A stretch of 64,000 bases of DNA, taken from the NCBI RefSeq assembly GCF_014851395.1, contig NW_024041150.1, positions 35,103,585-35,167,584 of the forward strand. The letters run 5' to 3'. Within the stretch, counting starts at the first letter, position 1, and every line of letters starts with the position of its first letter. A model generated the notes under the pieces. The model was not told where the DNA came from. It searched no databases and saw only the letters and a program-made list of their open reading frames with translations. Of this stretch, positions 36,083 through 47,211 are shown piece after piece. Origin of the DNA: Micropterus salmoides. Its lineage: Eukaryota; Chordata; Actinopteri; Centrarchiformes; Centrarchidae. The position numbers were made by a program, and so were the translations under genes.

Positions 36083-37445
36083 CTTCTCTGGCTTCAGGAA
36101 CCTTCCCGACCACTTTCGAAAGGGCCTGGGTTACACCCTTGCTCAAAAAGCCCTCACTTGTCCCAATTCAAGTTGAGAACTATCGACCAGTGTCTCTTCT
36201 ACTATTTTTATCCAAAACTATTGAAAGGGCAGTATACAAACAGGTCTCAGAATTCCTCTCACGGAATGACCTCCTAGTACCATACCAGTCTGGTACTGAA
36301 ATGGCTCTTCTGTCTGTAACAGAAGCCCTAAGGTCAGCTAAAGCTGCAGCCCAATCCTCGGTTCTTATCCTGCTTGACCTATCAGCTGCCTTTGACACAG
36401 TCAACCACACCAGTGGTTCGAATCCTACCTCTCGGGGCGTTCCTACAATGTTTTGTGACAAGCACAATTATCCTCCTCCCACTACCTCTCCCCAGGGTTT
36501 CCCCAAGGCTCAGTGCTAGGGCCCCTTCTCTTAATTTACACCACCTCACTGGGGCAGATCATTCACTCGCACGGCTTCTCTTACCACTGCTACACAGACG
36601 ATACGCAGCTCTACCTATCCTTCCCGCCAGGCAATCCCACCGTCTCGGCGCGGATCACGGACTGTCTCTCGGACATATCTGCATGGATGAAAGCTTGCCA
36701 CCTTCAACTAAACCTCTCTAAGACTGAACTCTTGGTCATTCCAGCCAAGCAATCTATCCACCATAACATCACACTATAAATTGACTCCTCAACCATCACT
36801 CCAACCAGGGTGGTGAGAAACTTGGGTGTCATGATTGATGACCAGCTGTCCTTTTCAGACCATGTTGCTGCTGTCTCTCGGTCATGCCGCTTTGCTCTAT
36901 ACAACATAAGGAAAATCAGGCCCTACCTCACTCAGTATGCTACCCAGCTTCTGGTACAGGCCATGGTTATCTCTCGCCTCGACTATTGCAATGCCCTCCT
37001 AGCAGGTCTTCCAGCTTGTGCGGTGAAACCATTACAAATGGCTCAGAATGCAGCAGCACATCTGGTTTTTGATCAGCCCAAAAAGACTCTTGTCACTCCA
37101 TTACTCAGTGACCTCCACTGGCTCCCCGTGGCCTCCAGAATCAAATTCAAGTCACTAATGCTTGCATACAGAGTGACTACTGGGTCTGCACCCATCTACC
37201 TAAACTCCATAATACAAACTTACGTTCCTTCTTGGCCGCTACATTCCTCCAACGAACGCCGCCTGGCTCTGCCATCCCTTCACACAAAGCAATCCCAGTC
37301 CCGGCTATTCTCATCTGTGACACCACGATGGTGGAACGAGCTACCACACGCCATCAGAGCAGGGGCGTCCCTCTCTAACTTCAAGAAGCTCTTGAAAACT
37401 CATCTCTTCCGAGAAGTTAACCCCCACTTTAATAAATATACATGA
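36083..37445 (+). pseudogene. L2 LINE reverse transcriptase and C-terminal part (broken)
   Basis: Right of the Tc1 element the LINE continues: SLASGTFPTTFERAWVTPLL, KKPSLVPIQVENYRPVSLLL, QVSEFLSRNDLLVPYQSG, ALLSVTEALRSAKAAAQSSV and LILLDLSAAFDTVNH. A stretch normally between 'QSG' and 'ETALL' and another after 'DTVNH' are missing. The frame then shifts to GSVLGPLLLIYTTSLGQ and HGFSYHCYTDDTQLYLSFPP. The catalytic box reads YTDD, where fish L2 elements normally have YADD. A stop near 36777 precedes the C-terminal segment, which is open from 36810 (MVRNLGVMIDDQLSFSDHVA) to LKTHLFREVNPHFNKYT at 37442. Confidence 0.9.
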
Positions 37446-37480
37446 AAAGTCAATTGGGTTGTGAAGTGTTGTGGACCTGC

Positions 37481-37855
37481 ATGAACATTAACTAACTTAA
37501 CAACTAAAAATGTTTCCTCATTATGTTAATGAAAAATGTTATTCAGATTCACATTTGTCTTCAAACACATTTGCTACTGCAAAATATGAATTGTAATTCC
37601 AAAGAGACAAAGTTGAGCTTTCAAGATTACAGCAATGTAAAGATTTTGGAATAATTGATTTGGCATTGATTGATTGACAGCTTGACTCACGTGTAAATCT
37701 TGGTTAAATCCACAACAGAGAATTGACTCTTTGAGTCTATCTGCTTAAGATTGAATCCATCTGACTCTCAGAATTTCCTCTTGGTCAAGCCTGACATTAA
37801 TCTGTTCAAAAATCCTACAATGTATCAGTCTTAGGATGATGCTTTGTTGTCCTTC
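37481..37855. other. Non-coding, no gene seen
   Basis: AT-rich sequence between the LINE and the SINE. It may include the LINE 3' UTR. No other signal is visible. Confidence 0.4.
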
Positions 37856-38188
37856 CATCATCAACCGCTTATCCTGTGTACAGGGTCGCGGGGGGCTGGA
37901 GCCAATCCCAGCTTACATTGAGTGAAAGGCTGGTACACCCTGGACAGGTCACCATTCCATCGCAGGGCCACACATAGACAACCAGTCACGCTCACACCTA
38001 AGAACAATTTTAGAGACACCAATTAACCCAGCCTCTTTGGGGGGAGGAAGAGAGAGAGAGAGAGAGAGAGAACCCACACGGACAACATGCAAACTCCACA
38101 CAGAAAGGCCGGGGCAACCGGGATTTAAACCCACGATCTTCGTGCTGTGAGGCGACAGTGCTAACCACTGCACCACCCCATCTCACCT
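37856..38188 (-). mobile_element. tRNA-headed SINE, near full length
   Basis: The minus strand starts ggtggtgcagtggttagcac, then tgtcgcctcacagc, and then gtgggtttaaatcccggttg. These match pol III A and B boxes. It continues through atgttgtccgtgtgggttct, a (CT)n run, the ggttaattggtgtct block, tctatgtgtggccctgcgat and ctgtccagggtgtaccagcc. It ends in ctgtacacaggataagcggt. A truncated copy is at 2519-2750. The (GA)n run at 38049-38072 is an expansion inside it. Confidence 0.8.
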
Positions 38189-39257
38189 CCCCATTTTTTG
38201 TAACTATTTAAAATGATTTATCTTGTTTTATATCTCATGTTTTGGATCTTATTGACCTGTATTCGCTTTTTTTGCAAGGCACTTTGGCACATTTCTTCAA
38301 GAGCATAACTTTTTCGTACCAGTGCTTCTACCATTTGAAGGGATTTTCGTTTTTGTTTTAGTTCCAAATTGATTCCTGTGTTTTGTCTCAGCTATGATTG
38401 CAGTTTACATTACTGAAATGAAAAGAAAAATGAAACTTCAGTATTTAAAAGGGATAAGCGCTTAACTCTATATTAAAAATGTGTCATCATCCATTTAGCC
38501 AGTTGAGTTTGTTTTGGGAAACATGGCGATGATTAAAGAGACCTCAGAGAATAATTACGACTGCAGCACACCTGTATGTATGACTCATCATCATAGGGTC
38601 ACAAAATACAAAGACAGAATAGAGAGAACATGGAATTAAATGGCTTTACTATTCTGGTGGAGATATCTGAGATTGGTCAGAAATAGGGGTTAGTTTGGCT
38701 GAATCCAGTGAGTCCAATTATCCAAGTGACAAGACATTTGGAGCGATCTCTCTAGGAGTGCCCTTAGAAACCTATGCCACATGGAAATGAAATTTCTTTT
38801 TTCACATTTCTATACATGGACTTATTTCAAGGACATAGTATACAAATACAGTATACAGTATGACAAATGTAATTAGTATCTGCCATGCAATGGGATTGGA
38901 TCACAGAAGAAGAAAACCCCCCCACAATTATTTTTGTAGTCCCATCTAATCCAGCACTGAGGTCAAGCCCTTTCCAGGAATATGCTGTTTCATCTCATCT
39001 TATGTTCCCTTGTAACATGTGTGTTTGCTACCTTATCTTCACATTGAGTGGATTAAACAATAACCTGCTTTGACATTGGAAAAACCTAGAGTCATGCCTC
39101 TCAGTTTCCCTCTCTCCGGTACCCCCTCAATCACAGACAATCTCTCCTCGTCTCTCTGGATGCCTCTCTCACTCGTATGTGCAATGAAGTAACAACCACT
39201 AATCCACAGGCTGAGCGAGTGGGTGGAAAATAGAAGAGTGCAGAGAGGATGCGAGGG

Positions 39258-39299
<42 letters not shown>

Positions 39300-40720
39300 C
39301 GTGCATGTGTCACACAAGAAGCTTCAGTATGAAACCGCAGCCCGGGTCAGCCTGCCAGACGCAATACTTGACCGAAAGGAACTGCCCTAGTTTCCTTGCG
39401 AGTAATCCCTCTCGACAGAGTCTCCATTCAAATAAAAACTCGCCTGCTGTTGTGTGTGTGTGCTTTTGGTTCCTTCAGAGGACCAGGCAGTTCAGCTCAG
39501 CAGTTGCTTGGACCAAATCACACTCTAGTGGGCGAGGAGTTCCCCTAAAGCACATCGGTAAACAACACCACCAGAAGTGAAGTAGAGGCTCAGGATTTTC
39601 GCAAAAACCAAGGGCGTAGGTTTCGTTTCTGCATCAATTTGTGGTAACAAAATATAAAAAATATATAATGGGATATAATGCAGTGAGACTTTCAGAAATT
39701 CTGCATTACTTTCAAAAATGTATTCTTCTGTAGATCAACTTTCTCATTTAATGTTATCGCTGCTGAGTCAACACACATTTTGGCCTGATTTACTCTTCCA
39801 TCTTCTATTGTGTCTTTTCTTGGGGGAAGTAATCTCTTTAAATTTGCATGTGGCACCTATTGACATCTATGAAAAATGTATTAATTTTAATTTAATTCAT
39901 TTATAAACCCCTGGACTAATAGTTCCTATGTGTTTCAGCTAGATTTCTGCTCATGTTCAAAACTTTCTGCACATTCAAAACATATTGCACACATCTGTGT
40001 TTTGTAATGACTTTTATTTGTACATCTTAACTATGTTAGTGAAGCTGACTGATATCAAGAATACAACACATTTTGGTAATAACTGATTAAAACATTGATC
40101 AAATCTGTTAAAGAATGAGACCTTGTTAAAGCCTCTAAATAATTCTGGAAAACCAAAACCTTAGGCTCCAAAGTTTATCTGCACATGTGTCTTATCTGAG
40201 TTCTGATCTATATCTGCAGAGCCAGGGCAAAACAACAGAAGGTAAACTGTAGTTGTTTGTTTGTGAAGCTTCAGATAAACGATGTGCCATTAATCATACA
40301 GAAAACACCAAATGACTTAACTATAAGCTTGATATTTAAGAATAGTTTATCAGTCAAATGTGTGGAAAAGCACAAAGGGTTCCATGTTACAGAACTTAAT
40401 GAATTAATGAAGTTATCCACGCTGGGTGCCCTGTGCACATTCAGTGGGGTTTTTTAAAGTCCATATGAGACTGTCTCTCCATGTATCATGTATGTTAATG
40501 TGGTTCTAGTCCATCGCCGGAGTTTAAATATTGAACAGGTGTTGCCAAGATCACTGTAAAATTAATATGTAGCCTTTCACAAGCCCTATCGCGAGCCCTA
40601 TGCAGACCTCTTCACTCAAAACAGGGTCCAACAAGAACTGCAGAATTATATAACTAAAAGGAAGTTTTAAAATCATGGGTCAAGTACTCACCATCTTATT
40701 TGTCAGATACAAGAACAACA
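38189..40720. other. Non-coding with a TG microsatellite
   Basis: A (TG)n run followed by gcgcgcgtgcgtgc lies at 39262-39308. Frames across it are repeat artefacts. No exon or transposon end was recognised in the remainder. Confidence 0.5.
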
Positions 40721-41003
40721 TTAAAGCTGCAAGCAGCGTTGGGCGGGCCCTCGCACTTGTAGCGCGTCCGCATGTGAGCTGGCCGAGTTGCACGTTCTGG
40801 AGCTCTGCCGGTGCGGCTGTGAATTTCCTACGCGGTTCCGACGCCGCATGAAGGTGCTATATGTCACTTCCTGTGTCCCCTATGTGGAGCTACATAGCAC
40901 TTGCCGCTATGAATATAAATCGGTGTTGGCGTGTAGATGTCTGCGGGGTGGGAGAGTTATCAAGCACGTAAAGTTTGTTTCAGATGTGAGCATGTACACT
41001 GAA
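40721..41003 (+). mobile_element. Left end of 'ttaaagctgcaagcagc' MITE, outer copy
   Basis: It starts ttaaagctgcaagcagcgtt and gggcgggccctcgcacttgt, the terminus of a very common fish non-autonomous DNA transposon (a TTAA-type target suggests Kolobok or piggyBac-like, from memory). It ends at gagcatgtacactgaa, where element X begins. The inner copy at 42472-42755 is almost identical. Confidence 0.75.
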
Positions 41004-42471
41004 CAATAATGTACCCAAACAATAAAATAAATTCCTTTTATATTTCCCTGCCTTGTTGTTTATGTGTACATACAGAGGAAGAATGTGAGAACAGCACACA
41101 TTTCATCGTTACTGTGTGTTAGAGCATGGGAGAACAGTGGATACTTTTAATACAGCCCACACCCCTAATACTGTGTAACTATAACAAGTAGAGAACAGAA
41201 GAAAAAGATGTTCTTTCTTTACAACTGTCTGCATAGCTTATTCATATTGTGTAATGAATGAAAATAAATAGGCCTACTAGGCTCCTCTCACTTTGACATT
41301 TAAGATTAGCTTGTTTGATCCACCTTCATACACATGTGACATTACTGTACAACTTGAGAAAGGTGAGTTGTTTTCTGCTCCAGCCTGCCTAAAAGAAAAG
41401 CGTTTTGGGGATTAAATGGACTTTATTAGCTGCTGCAGTGCAGGATGAACTCAGAATAGACCCATTTCTCACCTTATTATTCTAAATCATGCAACGAAGA
41501 AGAAGAAATGCATAAGAAATCCTGGGACAAAATCTGTCCACAAATACTGTACAGCATGTAGTCTGATGAACAAGACTTGTGTTTATAGCTGACTTGGGCA
41601 GTGAAATGTTTTTTTAATTCATGTGGTCATAGTTGTCCACAACTCAAATCAGAATATAAGAAGAAATGTTTTATACCACCTCAAGAAGGCTTCCTATCAG
41701 AAAGGTAGGAAGGTATTTCAAATGTACAACTGCAGTACTTAAATCTAAGTAAAGTAATTTCCCTGACATTTTTGTGTTACTTTACTTTAATAGACCCATG
41801 TAAGAGGTTTTATACTTCCTGTGAGTATAATCCAATCAATCTTATTTTCATACTGTATATCCGTTGTGTAATTTGATAAATTGTGTTGTATGTCGTGCTC
41901 GCATCTCAGAGAAGACTCTGACTGCAACATGCGTCTTTGTAAAGAGAGAAACAGACAGAAAAAGTCTCTAACTCTGCCTGTCAGCTCGCTCTGCTCCGTT
42001 AAAACTGAATTTACCATACAGAATTGAATACGAGTGCACTCCAGATTTAGCTGCAGCCAGCTGACCGTGTGCTTCTCCCTATACCGCAGTTCTGTGTCCA
42101 TGCATGCAGCAAACTGAAAGCACTGTCTGTCGGTGCTTCTACGTGAAAAGAGAAGGAAGACATTGCTGGTAGTATTGTCTTCAGAGTTGTTAAACACCTC
42201 AGCGCACTGAAGGAAGCCATCTGACTGTGTGAGGGGCAAGATCGTTGATGTCTGCAGGCAGAGTAGGAGCTCTCCTGTCTGACTGGTCCACCAATAGCAG
42301 AGAAGATGACCCCTTGAGACACAGCCCCTCCTCATTTGCATAATGAGGCAGAAATGCATACAAAAATTTAAAAAAGACAGGCAGAAATAAATACCATGGG
42401 TGAAAATAAATAAGGTAAGTAAATACAAAGGAAGAATAAAACAGACAAAAATATTAAAACACACACATAAA
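41004..42471. repeat. Element X, long copy, left part
   Basis: An unrecognised element embedded in the MITE starts caataatgtacccaaacaat. Compared with the inner copy (42756-43507), this one has about 965 extra bases (41120-42084). It breaks off at aaaacacacacataa, where the inner MITE is inserted, and resumes at 45531 after that MITE. A 252-codon frame on the minus strand (41787-42545) spans this part, but it crosses into the MITE and has no recognised domain. I do not call it a gene. Confidence 0.7.
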
Positions 42472-42755
42472 TTAAAGCTGCAAGCAGCATTGGGCGGGCC
42501 CTCGCACTTATAAGCGCGTCCGCGTGTGAGCCGGCCGAGTTGCATATTCTGGAGCTCTGCCGGTGCGGCTGTGAATTTGCTACGCGGTTATGACGCCGCA
42601 TGAAGGTGTTATATGTCACTTCCTGTGTCCCCTATGTGGAGCTACATAGCACTTGCCGCTATGAATATAAATCGGTGTTGGCGTGTAGATGTCTGCGGGG
42701 TGGGAGAGTTATCAAGCACGTAAAGTTTGTTTCAGATGTGAGCATGTACACTGAA
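42472..42755 (+). mobile_element. Left end of 'ttaaagctgcaagcagc' MITE, inner copy
   Basis: This segment repeats 40721-41003 with few differences (attgggcgggccctcgcact; gcgcgtccgcgtgtgagccg). It is inserted in element X right after cacacacataa. The inner copy of X shows the corresponding uninterrupted site (cacacacataataaatacat), which confirms the insertion point. Confidence 0.8.
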
Positions 42756-43507
42756 CAATAATGTACCCAAACAATAAAATAAATTCCTTTTATATTTCCC
42801 TGCCTTGTTGTTTATGTGTACATACAGAGGAAGAATGTGAGAACAGCACACATTTCATCGTTACTGTGTGCTGTACCGCAGTTCTGTGTCCATGCATGCA
42901 GCAAACTGAAAGCACCGTCTGTCGGAGCGTCTACGTGAAAAGAGAAGGAAGACATTGCTGGTAGTATTGTCTTCAGAGTTGTTAAACACCTCAGCGCACT
43001 GAAGGAAGCCATCTGACTGTGTGAGGGGCAAGATCGTTGATGTCTGCAGGCAGAGTAGGAGCTCTCCTGTCTGACTGGTCCACCAATAGCAGAGAAGATG
43101 ACCCCTTGAGACACAGCCCCTCCTCATTTGCATAATGAGGCAGAAATGCATACAAAAATTTAAAAAAGACAGGCAGAAATAAATACCATGGGTGAAAATA
43201 AATAAGGTAAATAAATACAAAGGAAGAATAAAACAGACAAAAATATTAAAACACACACATAATAAATACATTAAAAAATTTGTAATAAATAAAGTTGAAT
43301 AAACAAATAAGGTAATTATAACAAAGGTGAATAGTAAAGGCACTAATTAAAATATATACATTTATGTCTCCTTGTATAATTTAATTACTACCTACATTTA
43401 TTTATTTACTTTATTTTTTGTGTATTTAATTGGATGCTTATTTATTTATTGAGCATTTATTTATTTCTGTATTTATTTCTGACTGTGTCAGGATCGGTCC
43501 TCCATAA
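42756..43507. repeat. Element X, short copy (752 bp)
   Basis: It starts caataatgtacccaaacaat, as in the long copy, and jumps at actgtgtg|ctgtaccgca to sequence matching 42085 onward. It runs through ataataaatacattaaaaaa and (attt)n-rich sequence to ggatcggtcctccataa. It is flanked on both sides by about 60 bp of nearly identical MITE sequence (ggggtgggagagttatcaag ... gagcatgtacactgaa). Confidence 0.7.
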
Positions 43508-45530
43508 CGGGGTGGGAGAGTTATCAAGCACGTAAAGTTTGGTTCAGATGTGAGCATGTACACTGAAGTTACAACAACTTCCTGTGTCATGGCGAAGACT
43601 TGATCTCTGACGCCACGCCACGGACACACCCATTGACGAAAACTCGCAAATAGCACAACTTTTCATCTTCAATGCCTTTAGAAGGCACAGCACAAATTTG
43701 AAGTCGGTCGGACTAAATCCCTAGGAGGAGTTCGTTAAAGTACGAAGTGTGTAAATCATCCAAAATTTGACGTAAAATTCAAAATGGCCTACTTCCTGTT
43801 GATTTTAGGGCATCGCTCCAAGAGGCTTTTTTGTGCGTCTGGACAAGATACACGTACCACAGAAAATTCGTGCACGTAGGTAAAACGTGCGGCGGGGGCT
43901 GCTTCGTTAAAAGTCACTTCCTGTTGCCAGCAGGTGGCGCTATGACTGTCTGTGAATGTCAGCATGTACATGTGTTCAGGGCGGGACTCTCATCCTACAT
44001 GTACAGTTGGTCCAGATGTGAGCATGTACACTGAAGTTACGACAACTTCCGTGTCATGGCGAAGAGTTGATCTTTGACGCCACGCCACGGACACGCCCAT
44101 TGACGAAAACTTGCAAATAGCACAACTTTTCATCTTCAATGCCTTTAGAAGGCACAGCACAAATTTGAGGTCGGTCGGACTAAATCCCTAGGAGGAGTTC
44201 GTTAAAGTACGAAGTGTGTAAATCATCCAAAATTTGACGTAAAATTCAAAATGGCCGACTTCCTGTTGGGTTTAGGCTATGGCTCCAAGAGACTTTTTTG
44301 TGCGTCTGGACAAGATACACGTACCACAGAAAATTCGTGCACGTAGGTAAACGTGCGGCGGGGGCTGCTTCGTTAAAAGTCACTTCCTGTTGCCAGCAGG
44401 TGGCGCTATGACTGTGGGTGAATGTCAGCATGTACATGTGTTCAGGGCGGGACTCTCATCCTACATGTACAGTTTGGTCCAGATGTGAGCATGTACACTG
44501 AAGTTACGACAACTTCCGTGTCATGGCGAAGAGCTGATCTTTGACGCCACGCCACGGACACGCCCATTGACGAAAACTTGCAAATAGCACAACTTTTCAT
44601 CTTCAATGCCTTTAGAAGGCACAGCACAAATTTGAGGTCGGTCGGACTAAATCCCTAGGAGGAGTTCGTTAAAGTACGAAGTGTGTAAATCATCCAAAAT
44701 TTGACGTAAAATTCAAAATGGCCGACTTCCTGTTGGGTTTAGGCTATGGCTCCAAGAGACTTTTTTGTGCGTCTGGACAAGATACACGTACCACAGAAAA
44801 TTCGTGCACGTAGGTGAAACGTGCGGCGGGGGCTGCTTCGTTAAAGGTCACTTTCTGTTGCCAGCAGGTGGCGCTATGACTGTGGGTGAATGTCGGCATG
44901 TACATGTGTTCAGGGCGGGACTCTCATCCTACATGTACAGTTTGGTCCGGATGTGAGCATGTACACTGAAGTTACAACAACTTCCTGTTTCATTGCGAAT
45001 CATCGACGCCACGGACACGCCCATTGACGAAAACGCGCAAATAGCACAACTTTTCATCGTCAATGCCTTTAGAAGGCACAGCAGAAATTTGACGTCGATC
45101 CGACTAAATCCCTAGGAGGAGTTCGTTAAAGTACGAAGTTGTAAATCATCCAAAATGGCCATAAAATTCAAAATGGCCGACTTCCTGTTGACTTTAGGCT
45201 ATGGGTTCTTGAGGCTTTTTTGTGCGTCTTGATACGATACATGTCCCCAGAAAATTTCGTACATGTAGGTTGAACGTGAACGAGGGGCTAATCATTTCCA
45301 ATTTTCAAGGTGGCGCTAGCGAGTCATTTTGCCACGCCCATGTGCGAAACTTGTAGAATACGAAATTTTTCACCGGTTCTGACATGTTTGCAAATTTTGG
45401 TGAGTTTTCGAGTATGTTTAGGCCATGTCATTTGGGCCTACTTTGCAGAAAAAAAAAAAAAAATAAAAAATAAAATATAATCCGAGCAGATTCAATAGGG
45501 ACCTCGCACGGTCGTGCTCGGGCCCTAATA
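43508..45530 (+). mobile_element. Right part of inner MITE with 467-bp tandem repeats
   Basis: Three complete units begin at the word gatgtgagcatgtacactga at 43548, 44015 and 44482, spaced 467 bp. A fourth, diverged and partial unit begins at 44950. Each unit contains caaatagcacaacttttcat, ctaggaggagttcgttaaag, ggcgggggctgcttcgttaa and gccagcaggtggcgctatga. The element ends with gggacctcgcacggtcgtgc and tcgggccctaataa. That end mirrors gggcgggccctcgcac at the left end and is the typical right end of this MITE family. Frames in it (for example 44765-44956) are repeat artefacts. Confidence 0.8.
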
Positions 45531-45730
45531 AATACATAAAAAAAATTAGTAATAATAAAGTTGAATAAACAAATAAGGTAATTATAACAAGGTGAATAAG
45601 TAAAGGCACTAATTAAAATATATACATTTATGTTCCTTGTATAATTTAATTACTACCTACATTATTATTTACTTAATTTTTTTGTGTATTTAATTGGATG
45701 CTTATTTTATTTATTGAGCTTTATTTATTT
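45531..45730. repeat. Element X, long copy, continuation after the inner MITE
   Basis: Sequence from taaatacataaaaaaaatta through atttaattggatgcttattt matches the inner X copy at 43262-43470. It is therefore the remainder of the long X copy. It runs into the N gap before reaching the X terminus. Confidence 0.75.
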
Positions 45731-46230
45731 NNNNNNNNNNNNNNNNNNNNNNNNNNNNNNNNNNNNNNNNNNNNNNNNNNNNNNNNNNNNNNNNNNNNNN
45801 NNNNNNNNNNNNNNNNNNNNNNNNNNNNNNNNNNNNNNNNNNNNNNNNNNNNNNNNNNNNNNNNNNNNNNNNNNNNNNNNNNNNNNNNNNNNNNNNNNNN
45901 NNNNNNNNNNNNNNNNNNNNNNNNNNNNNNNNNNNNNNNNNNNNNNNNNNNNNNNNNNNNNNNNNNNNNNNNNNNNNNNNNNNNNNNNNNNNNNNNNNNN
46001 NNNNNNNNNNNNNNNNNNNNNNNNNNNNNNNNNNNNNNNNNNNNNNNNNNNNNNNNNNNNNNNNNNNNNNNNNNNNNNNNNNNNNNNNNNNNNNNNNNNN
46101 NNNNNNNNNNNNNNNNNNNNNNNNNNNNNNNNNNNNNNNNNNNNNNNNNNNNNNNNNNNNNNNNNNNNNNNNNNNNNNNNNNNNNNNNNNNNNNNNNNNN
46201 NNNNNNNNNNNNNNNNNNNNNNNNNNNNNN
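45731..46230. other. Assembly gap, exactly 500 N
   Basis: Placeholder gap. Its left edge lies in element X and its right edge in a Tc1-type element. The missing sequence should include the end of X, the right part of the outer MITE and most of that Tc1 element. The true gap is thus probably much longer than 500 bp. Confidence 0.99.
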
Positions 46231-46370
46231 TTTCTGTTTTTTTTGTCAAGATGGGGTGCAGTGTACATTACTGAGAAATAAAATGAACTTTTTAGATTTT
46301 TGGAAAATGGCTGCAATGAAACAAAGAGTGAAAAATTTAAGGGGTCTGAATACTTTCCGTACCCACTGTA
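46231..46370. mobile_element. Right terminus of a second Tc1-type element
   Basis: It reads ctgcaatgaaacaaagagtg, aaaaatttaaggggtctgaa and tactttccgtacccactg, then TA. The reverse complement, cagtgggtacggaaagtatt + cagacccc, is the well-known terminal inverted repeat start of a Tc1 family found across fish. The rest of the element lies in the gap. Confidence 0.75.
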
Positions 46371-47211
46371 TGTATAGCCAACAAATTGTGTAGCTCTGCA
46401 AAGTCTACTACTTTTTCTAAGCCCAGCTGGCGACCTTCCTGGAATCCTTGTACTTGTGAGTAGATGGCTAAGCTCGAATGGTGAGTTTCAATGAGACTGT
46501 ATGGGACAGCATAGCAAGAGGGCTCAGCTTCACAGATACTTCCCCACTTTGTGTTTCCTTATCACTTGGCTTCAGACTATGACTACTTAGCCATTGAATC
46601 TGTACTTGGTTTAACTCGGTCAGAGAACATTTCTGACTCTAGAGCAGCTATGCTCTCAAGAAACATTTGCATTACTAAACTTAACTTCCCCTGGATAAAA
46701 TAAAGGTTTAATCATAATGTTGCCTGCAGATTAGCTGGTTTAATTGTCAATAGGTGGATACAAGTTTGAAAGGACTACGCACAGTGCTTGACACAAACAG
46801 AATAAGTAGTGGGAAACTACTACAAAAGTCTTATTTCAAAGTGTATTCAAAGTATTTTGAATACCTCCTTCCCTCCCATTTTCACTTCCCGTTGACTCCT
46901 TGATGATGTTTACATAATATTTCCTTATTTTCAGTAGACAGCCAATGAACAATTTTGTTGTCAACTCTGCACAGCCTTACAGACATGGGAGACTGAATCA
47001 TTTTTCAACCAAATCAAAATCGTTGAAACTCTCTGAAAATTTGGCCAACCAAATCTTATTGGTGAACTGTTTTGAGGCCTTGGCACAGGTCGTGGATCAG
47101 GTCTAAGCCCAAGTCTCTGATCAGTTTGATTTCCTATGGACCCTGGATGATGTTTGGTTCCCTTCTCTTTTCAAGCTTCTTCCTTTACATGACATAATGA
47201 CACGTCTAGAA
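46371..47211. other. Non-coding, no gene seen
   Basis: AT-rich sequence with no recognised exon or transposon end. Confidence 0.4.

Larger units (their letters stand above)
32800..37480 (+). mobile_element. L2-clade LINE, degenerate, split by a Tc1 element
   Basis: A fish L2/CR1-type non-LTR retrotransposon runs left to right: a 5' region, endonuclease (33156-33740), linker (33679-34505), reverse transcriptase (36083-36800) and C-terminal domain (36810-37445). Diagnostic pieces are VGSWNCQSAVNKADF, ENYRPVSLL, LLDLSAAFDTVNH, QGSVLGPLL, SYHCYTDDTQLYL, NLGVMIDDQLSFSDH and ISRLDYCNALLAGLPACAVK. The reading frame is broken by several stops, frameshifts and internal deletions. The exact 5' end is not defined. 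Confidence 0.9.

Noticed and set aside
39039..39317. Thr/His-rich frames over the TG run (also 60677-60859)
   Set aside because: They are dinucleotide-repeat translations.
41787..42545. 252-codon minus-strand frame as a gene
   Set aside because: It crosses the boundary between element X and the inner MITE, has no recognisable domain and is partly duplicated in other frames at 42861-43343.
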